Assembly (NCBI GenBank): GCA_964392615.1
Contig: CAYMRB010000379.1
Location: 1-10,039 of the forward strand
Length of the DNA stretch: 10,039 nt
DNA from: CAYMRB01 sp964392615
GTDB lineage: Bacteria > Planctomycetota > UBA8108
Direction of reading: 5' to 3'
In this document: piece by piece, positions 1 to 5,700 of the stretch
Layout: each line of letters starts with the position of its first letter
How positions within the stretch are numbered: the first letter of the stretch is position 1
Notes under the pieces: model-generated
Told to the model about the DNA's origin: nothing
The model's input: the letters and a program-made list of their open reading frames with translations, nothing else
Database searches by the model: none
Position numbers and translations under genes: made by a program

Positions 1-6
1 CTGCGC

Positions 7-711
7 TCAGCGCGCGAGGAAGAGCACGTCCTCCTGGTCGCGATCGATGAGCTCGTTGTGCCACGCGATCACGTCGCGGCGGACCTCGTCGAAGACCTTC
101 CGCAGCTGCGCCTCGAACGCGTCGCTGTCGGCGCTCGACCAGATCGCGAGCACGCCGCTCGGGCCGAGGTGGGCGCGCGCGAGGCGCAGGCCGTCCGCGG
201 TGTAGAACGGCCGGTGTCGCGGGTCGAGGAGCTCGTCGGGCGAGTGGTCGACGTCGATCGCCACGACGTCCCAAGGCCGGGCGTCGGCGCGCGGGCCGAG
301 CAGGCGCGCGAAGATGTCCCCGTCGACGACGCGCAGGTGATCCGCAGCCTGCAGCGCAGGCGCGAGCGGCAGGAGCCCCTGGTCGAGCCAGTCGATGACC
401 GCGCCGAGGCGCTCGACGACCTCGACCTCGCACACGCTCGGTGCCGCGAGCGCCTCGTGCGCCGTGTAGCCGAGGCCGAGCCCGCCGACCAGCACGCGCA
501 GGTCGTCCCCGCCGCCGTGCCACTCGATCGCACGGCTCGCGAGGGCGCGCTCGGAGTCGGTGTGGTAGCTGCTCATCAGGAACTCGCCGTCGAGCGTCAC
601 CTCCGTCACCGTCGTGCCGGGCTGCGACAGGAGTTCGCGCCGGCGCAGGCAGAGCACGCCGAGCGGCGTCGTGCGCCAGTCGAGGATCTCGAACGCTCCG
701 CCGGCCGTCAT
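7..711 (-). CDS. Spermidine-synthase-like protein (class I SAM-dependent methyltransferase fold)
   Basis: This 234-aa protein has the Rossmann-type core of the spermidine synthase/methyltransferase superfamily. A short N-terminal beta region (residues 10-48, including TPLGVLCLRRREL) precedes a glycine-rich nucleotide-binding motif VLVGGLGLGYTA at 73-84. E100 ends the second strand (VEVVE), D132 lies in GDIF, and IDVDHSP at 152-158 sits where the catalytic acidic residue of aminopropyltransferases is expected. The length is a little short for a true spermidine synthase (about 280-300 aa), so the substrate is uncertain; polyamine synthesis should not be assumed. It is predicted cytoplasmic, with no signal peptide. 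The start was chosen because the ATG overlaps the msrB stop codon as ATGA and has a GAGGTGG ribosome binding site 4 nt upstream. A longer in-frame reading exists but only runs through msrB in the wrong frame. It is probably the second gene of a two-gene operon with msrB. Confidence 0.85.
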   Translation of the reverse strand: MTAGGAFEILDWRTTPLGVLCLRRRELLSQPGTTVTEVTLDGEFLMSSYHTDSERALASRAIEWHGGGDDLRVLVGGLGLGYTAHEALAAPSVCEVEVVERLGAVIDWLDQGLLPLAPALQAADHLRVVDGDIFARLLGPRADARPWDVVAIDVDHSPDELLDPRHRPFYTADGLRLARAHLGPSGVLAIWSSADSDAFEAQLRKVFDEVRRDVIAWHNELIDRDQEDVLFLAR

Positions 712-1148
712 TCCGCCACCTCGCTCGCTGGCCCGGCGTCGGCGCCGGTCTCGTTCGGGGTCGTCGCGTCGGTAACGAGGTCGAGAGACACCGAGTTGAT
801 GCAGTAGCGCATGCCCGTCGGCTGTGGGCCATCCGGGAAGACGTGACCGAGATGCGAACCGCACCGCGCGCAGGTAACTTCGGTGCGCGCCATTGGGAGG
901 CTGTGGTCGACCTCGGTCGCGACGCTGTCCGCCGCGGCCGGCGCCCAGAAGCTGGGCCATCCGGTGCCGGAATCGAACTTCGCTCCGGAGCTGAAGAGCT
1001 CGTGGCCGCACGCGATGCAGACGTACGTGCCCGCGTCCTTCGCGTTCCAGTACGGCCCGGTGAACGCGCGCTCGGTGCCCTTCTGCCGGCATACGCGGTA
1101 CTGCTCGGGCGTCAGCCGGGCCCGCCACTCTTCGTCGCTGCGCTCCAT
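708..1148 (-). CDS. msrB: Peptide methionine-R-sulfoxide reductase MsrB
   Basis: The enzyme reduces methionine-R-sulfoxide in proteins, with thioredoxin as usual reductant. The 146-aa length is typical of stand-alone MsrB. All family landmarks are visible: LTPEQYRV near the N-terminus, zinc-binding pairs C44/C47 and C93/C96, the GTGWPSF motif at 61-67, GHVFPDGP at 101-108, and the catalytic cysteine C116 in RYCIN. The resolving cysteine often found in GCGWPSF is a threonine here (T62). C20, in YRVCRQKG, is a candidate alternative resolving cysteine, as known for a subclass of MsrB. No signal peptide is present, so it should act in the cytoplasm. The acidic tail (residues 130-146) overlaps the ribosome binding site of the next gene, and the stop TGA shares bases with that gene's ATG. 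The ATG at 1148 gives the conserved N-terminus and has AGGGAGG 11 nt upstream. Confidence 0.96.
   Translation of the reverse strand: MERSDEEWRARLTPEQYRVCRQKGTERAFTGPYWNAKDAGTYVCIACGHELFSSGAKFDSGTGWPSFWAPAAADSVATEVDHSLPMARTEVTCARCGSHLGHVFPDGPQPTGMRYCINSVSLDLVTDATTPNETGADAGPASEVAE
716..722 (-). promoter_or_regulatory. Ribosome binding site of the spermidine-synthase-like gene
   Basis: The minus strand reads GAGGTGG, then CGGA, then the ATG at 711. The GAGG core lies 7 nt from the start. It lies inside the 3' end of msrB and decides the short start over longer in-frame alternatives. Confidence 0.7.
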
Positions 1149-1159
1149 CGCCGTCTCGG

Positions 1160-1166
1160 CCTCCCT
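1160..1166 (-). promoter_or_regulatory. Probable ribosome binding site of msrB
   Basis: The minus strand reads AGGGAGG, 11 nt before the ATG at 1148. The spacing is a little long, but it is the only strong anti-16S match near this start. Confidence 0.5.
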
Positions 1167-1232
1167 GTCGGTTTCCAGCCCGCGCGATCCTCCGGGCCCT
1201 CCCGGCGCTTTTCTCGACGAACGTTGTCGCGC

Positions 1233-1261
1233 AGAATAGCGGGAACCACCCAACCGAACAA
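1233..1261 (-). promoter_or_regulatory. Candidate sigma-70-like promoter for msrB
   Basis: On the minus strand a TTGTTC box (1256-1261) is followed by a 17-nt spacer and TATTCT (1233-1238). This is a partial match to TTGACA-N17-TATAAT in an otherwise very GC-rich stretch, about 85 nt upstream of the msrB start. It lies in the 123-bp divergent spacer, which must also hold the promoter of the plus-strand propeller gene; I see no convincing boxes for that one. Promoter consensus is poorly defined in the likely host phylum. Confidence 0.3.
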
Positions 1262-1271
1262 GAGAACCGCC

Positions 1272-2486
1272 ATGCATCGCCCCTTTCTGACGCTCGCTCT
1301 CTGCCTGACGTTCCTGTCGACCGGCCGGCTCGCCTTCGCGGAGGACTGGCCCCAATGGCACGGACCGCGCCGCGACCTCGTGTCGACCGAGACGGACTGG
1401 CGCAGCGATTGGTCCGACGACGCACCCGAGGTCGTCTGGCGCGCGCAGGTCGGCACCGGCTTCGCGACCGTCGCCGTCAGCCAAGGTCTCCTCTACACGC
1501 TCGGCCATGACGGCGGTCGCGATACCGTCTGGTGCCTGAACGCGACGACCGGAAAGCCGGAGTGGCAGCACTCGTGGAAGGGCAAGCTCGTCGACAACCT
1601 CCACGAGGGCGGCCCGGGCGCGACGCCGACCGTTGCCGGCGAGCACGTGTTCACGTGCAGCAAGGAAGGCATTCTGATCTGCTTCGAGCGCACGAAAGGC
1701 CGCGTCGTCTGGAAGAAGGACATCCGCGTGCTCAGTGGCACGAAGATGCCGACGTGGGGCTTCTCGGGGTCGGCCTGGATCGATGGAGATCGCCTCTACA
1801 TCGACGCCGGAGCGCTCCTCGCGCTCGACCGCAAGAACGGCAAGCTGATCTGGAAGACGAAGAAGTACCTGTGCGGCTACGGCTCGCCGATCGTGTTCGA
1901 GCACAGCGGCAAGAGCTACGTCAGCGTGCTGAACAACGACGGCTTGCTCGTCGCGACGCCGTCGGGCGAGGTCCGCGACCTCTTCAAGTGGCCGACGAGC
2001 TACAAGACGAACTCGACGACGCCGATCTGGAGCGACGGGAAGCTCTTCATCTCGACGGGCTACAACAAGGGGTGCGCCCTCGTCAGCTTCGACGGCAAGG
2101 ACCTCGAGCGCGTCTACGAGAACAAGAGCATGCGCAATCACATGAACAATTGCGTGCTGCTCGACGGTCACCTCTACGGATTCGACGGCAACTCGAACAG
2201 CCGCCGCACGGTGAAGCTGGTGTGCCTCGAGTTCGCGACCGGCGAAGTTCAGTGGACGAAGATGGGCTTCGGCTGCGGGTCGCTGATGGGAGCCGGCGAC
2301 AAGCTGATCGTGCTCGGAGACCGCGGGGATCTCGCGGTCGTCGCCGCGTCGCCGCGGGAGTTCCGGGAAATATCCCGCACGAAAGTCCTCGACGGCAAGT
2401 GCTGGACGATGCCGGTCTTGTCGAACGGCCGCATCTACTGCCGCAACTCGCGCGGCGCGCTGGTCTGCGTCGGCGTACGCGGGTGA
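1272..2486 (+). CDS. Exported PQQ-like beta-propeller protein (BamB/quinoprotein-dehydrogenase-like fold), 404 aa
   Basis: The N-terminus has a classical Sec signal peptide: MHRP, a hydrophobic core, and predicted cleavage after AFA at residue 23. The mature protein starts EDWPQWHGPRRD, a signature seen at the mature N-terminus of many planctomycete and verrucomicrobial propeller proteins. Blade motifs of the type D/A-x-TG-x-x-x-W recur: ATTGKPEW (91-98), TKGRVVW (141-147), RKNGKLIW (187-194) and ATGEVQW (322-328), each preceded by a strand such as ILICFE or LLALD. The length fits a seven- or eight-bladed propeller. Such proteins usually act as binding scaffolds. The fold does not imply PQQ binding, and I see no dehydrogenase active-site signature. 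It is collinear with the 421-aa propeller protein downstream (HxxGPxATPTV at 111-121 and WG at 162-163 in both). The start is the ATG just before the signal peptide; AAGAGAA about 6 nt upstream is a weak ribosome binding site. Ligand and function are unknown. Confidence 0.9.
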   Translation: MHRPFLTLALCLTFLSTGRLAFAEDWPQWHGPRRDLVSTETDWRSDWSDDAPEVVWRAQVGTGFATVAVSQGLLYTLGHDGGRDTVWCLNATTGKPEWQHSWKGKLVDNLHEGGPGATPTVAGEHVFTCSKEGILICFERTKGRVVWKKDIRVLSGTKMPTWGFSGSAWIDGDRLYIDAGALLALDRKNGKLIWKTKKYLCGYGSPIVFEHSGKSYVSVLNNDGLLVATPSGEVRDLFKWPTSYKTNSTTPIWSDGKLFISTGYNKGCALVSFDGKDLERVYENKSMRNHMNNCVLLDGHLYGFDGNSNSRRTVKLVCLEFATGEVQWTKMGFGCGSLMGAGDKLIVLGDRGDLAVVAASPREFREISRTKVLDGKCWTMPVLSNGRIYCRNSRGALVCVGVRG

Positions 2487-2555
2487 TCGGCGACGCCGTG
2501 CGCTCGGCCATCGAGAGCCTCCGAGGGCCTCCGGCGCAAGATGGGGGCACGCTCG

Positions 2556-2571
2556 CGTCGATGACTCGACG
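2556..2571. other. Short perfect hairpin downstream of the first propeller gene
   Basis: CGTCGA, a TGAC loop, then TCGACG form a perfect 6-bp stem 70 nt after the stop codon of the upstream gene. No T-tract follows, so it is not a canonical intrinsic terminator; it may stabilise the 3' end of the transcript or be chance in GC-rich DNA. Confidence 0.3.
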
Positions 2572-2635
2572 TCGGTAAGCCGTAACCTATGGTGCGGCCC
2601 GCCAATCGAAAGTACTATCGGCTCTTCCCGATGCC

Positions 2636-2645
2636 GGAAATTTCC
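2636..2645. promoter_or_regulatory. Perfect 10-bp palindrome, candidate operator
   Basis: GGAAATTTCC is a perfect AT-centred palindrome within the spacer, 75 nt upstream of the giant gene. It stands out in GC-rich DNA and could be a dimeric regulator site. No second copy was noticed in the window. Confidence 0.25.
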
Positions 2646-2654
2646 CCAGCTGCT

Positions 2655-2675
2655 CGTCGGAGAAGTGTTCCGACG
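2655..2675. promoter_or_regulatory. Strong hairpin in the probable 5' leader of the giant gene
   Basis: CGTCGGA and TCCGACG form a perfect 7-bp stem around the loop GAAGTGT, and could extend outward by T-G and C-G pairs. It ends 44 nt before the ATG at 2720. No T-tract follows, so it is unlikely to be an intrinsic terminator. Whether it regulates anything is unknown. Confidence 0.35.
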
Positions 2676-2719
2676 GGCCGCGTACAGGGTGCCAAGAGAC
2701 AGGGTCCGTAGAGAACAGC

Positions 2720-5700
2720 ATGCGCGCTGATCATCCGTTCGCAATGCGCCCGTTTGCCGTCGCCGCCGCCCTCGTGCTGGTCGCGGCCGCATTTCCCCCG
2801 ATCGTCGCCGCCGACTGGCCGATGTGGCGCTGCGATGCGAATCGCAGCGGCGCCTCCACCGAGCAGCTTCCCGACGCGCTCCACCTGCAGTGGACGCTCG
2901 AGCTTCCGGCGCCCCGACCCGCGTGGCCGTCGACGCAGGACAAGCTGCAGTTCGACCGCCTGTACGAGCCGGTGCTCCACGGGAAGCGCATCTTTGTCCC
3001 TTCGATGGTCCGCGACAAGGTCTCCGCCTACGACACCGACACCGGCGCGGAGCTGTGGACCTTCTACTGCGACGGCCCCGTGCGCCTCGCGCCGGTCGCC
3101 GCGCACGGCAAGGTCTGGTTTGCGTCGGACGACGGTCACCTGTATTGCGTGGCGGCCGACAGCGGCGCGCTGCTGTGGAAGTTCCGCGGCGGCCCGTCCG
3201 ATCGCCGCGTCGTCGGCAATGAACGCCTCGTGAACATGTGGCCGGCGCGCGGCGGTCCGGTCCTTCGCGACGGCAAGATCTACTTCGGCGCCGGCATCTG
3301 GCCGTTCATGGGCATCTTCCTCCACGCGCTCGACGCCGACACGGGCGAAGTCGTGTGGACGCAGAGCGGCGAGGGCTCCCGATACCAGACGCAGCAGCAC
3401 AATAGCCCGGCGTTCGCCGGCGTCGCGCCGCAAGGCTATATCGCGGCGACGGAAGACAAGCTGGTCGTCGCCGGCGGACGAACGATGCCGGCGGTCTACG
3501 ATCGCCACACCGGCGCGTTCCTGCACTACGACGTCTCGAACCGCACGATGGGATCGAAGGGCGGCGGTGGCTACGAGGTCTGCGTCGCCGGCAACTACTA
3601 CCTCAACCGAGGCATCGCTTACCGCCTCGACAACGGCAAGTACTTCGCGAAGATCGACGCCCTCATCGCGACACCGGACGTCGTGATCGGACGCAACGCG
3701 GGCGGCATCTGCGCGTTCGAGCCGCGGTTCACGCAGACCGTGACGAAGGACAAGAAGGGCAAGAAGCAGACGAAGGCGTCCGTGCGCACGCTGTGGTCGA
3801 CGCCGCTCGACCGCAAGATCGACCAGGCGTTCATCCTCGCCGCCGGCAAGCTGTATTGCCGAGCGGGCAATGCCGTCCTGGCGGTCGACATCACGAACAT
3901 CTTCACCGGCGCGCGCACGACGTGGTCTGCGGATTTGCCGGACCGGCCGCTCAACATGATCTGCGGCGACGGCAAGCTCTTCGTCGCTACGGCCAGCGGT
4001 CGCATCTACTGCTTCGGCGGCAACTCGTCGGATGCCACGCCGCCGCCGATCGCGTCGGCGAAGTCACCCGCCACGCCCGAGAAGACGGACGCGACGAATC
4101 CCGACCGGTGCATGCTGGTCGAGCGGGGTTCCGTTTGGCGCTTCCACGACACCGGCGGCGATCCGGGGGCCGATTGGCGCTCGCTGGAGTTCGACGACGG
4201 GGGCTGGAAGGAAGGCCCTGCGCGTCTCGGCTACGGCAATGACGGCGAGAAGACGGTCGTCTCGTATGGCGGCAACGCGAAGCGCAAGTTCGCGGCGTCG
4301 TTCTTCCGGCACGAGTTCGAAGCCCCTTCGGATAGCGGCGGCCCTCCCCTGTCGATGCGCGTCTGGGCCGACGACGGCGCCGTGCTGTACCTCAACGGCA
4401 CCGAGGTGACCCGCTTACGCATGGCGAGCGGCGAGGTCGGCCACGCGACGTTCGCGGCGACAGGGCTGAGCAACGAGAAGTCGGTCGACGAGGTCGACGT
4501 GCCCGTCGGCCTGTTGCGCGAAGGCCGCAACGTGATCGCCGCGTCGGTGCACCAGTCGACGCGGACGAGCTCGGACCTCGGCTTCGATCTCGAGATGATC
4601 TGCTCCTTCGTCGAGAAGAAGCCGATAGCGTCGCCGACGGCTGTCGAGAGCGCTGACGCCGCCACGGCTCTCCTCACGCGGTGGATCGAGTCGAACGGGT
4701 CGAAGGCGCGCGCGGCCGACATGGCCGGCTATGCCGTCGTCCTCGGACTCGGAGACGGGCGCCTCGCCGAAGATCTCGCCGTGCGATCGAAACTCCACGT
4801 CATCGCGGTCGAGTCCGACGCCGAGCGCGTGGCGTCCTTCCGGCGCCGCCTCGACAAGATCGGTCTGTACGGCGAGCGCGTCACGGTCGTCGTCGACGAT
4901 CCGGCGTGGGTCTCGCTGCCGCCCTACTTTGCCGAGCTGATCACCGCGGAGCCCGAGACGGTCGATTCCCTCGACGCGAGCGTCGACGGCATCCGACGCC
5001 TCTTCGCATCGCTGCGTCCCTTCTCCGGACGCGCGATTCTACCGCTCGACGACTCTGATCATGAGGCCTTCGCGGGGCTCATCACCGACGCGGGGCTCGA
5101 CGGCGGCGAGGTCGAACGGTCGGGGCGCTGGAGCCTCCTCGCGCGCACTCGAGCGCTGACGGGCGCGGGGAACTGGACGCACCAGAACGCCAGCGCGGCC
5201 AACTCGGTCGCGTCAACGGACACGATCGTCCGCGCACCGCTCGGGCTGCTCTGGTTCGGCGGCCCGTCGAACGCGAACGTCTTGCCGCGACACGGCCATG
5301 GCCCGACGCCGCAGGTCGTCGATGGGCGCTGCTTCATCGAAGGCCGCGACATGATCCGCGCGACCGATGCCTACACCGGTCGCTTGCTGTGGCAGCGCGA
5401 CTTGAAGGACGTCGGCAAGTTCTACGACTACACGTCGCACGAGCCCGGCGCGAACATCCTCGGCAGCAACTACGTGTCTCTTCCGGACGGCGTCTGGGTC
5501 GCGTGGGGTCGGCGTTGCCTGCGGCTCGATCCGGCGACCGGCGCGACGCTGGCCGAGCTCCAGCTGCCGAAGGCCGGCGAGAAGGACCTGCCCGAGTGGG
5601 GCTACATCGGCATCGCGGATCGCTTCCTGATCGCCGGCGCCCAGCCGCTACTGTTCGACTCGCCGGACATCCCGAAGTCGAACGTCGACGGGCTGAAGGA

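Larger units (their letters stand above)
2487..2719. other. Intergenic spacer between the first propeller gene and the giant gene
   Basis: This 233-bp spacer holds no convincing gene. It contains a 6-bp-stem hairpin just after the upstream gene, a 10-bp AT-centred palindrome and a 7-bp-stem hairpin nearer the giant gene. It is more AT-rich in its middle (about 2580-2645) than its surroundings. A TACTAT box at 2613-2618 could be a -10 element, but no -35 partner is visible. The spacer suggests that the giant gene may have its own promoter. Confidence 0.6.

Noticed and set aside
712..1425. A long N-terminal extension of the spermidine-synthase-like protein running across msrB.
   Set aside because: The extra part is the wrong frame of msrB (Arg-rich, motif-free), and the ATG at 711 has a good ribosome binding site and ATGA coupling.
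2487..2719. An intrinsic terminator after the first propeller gene.
   Set aside because: Both hairpins in the spacer lack a following T-tract, so they were recorded as hairpins only.
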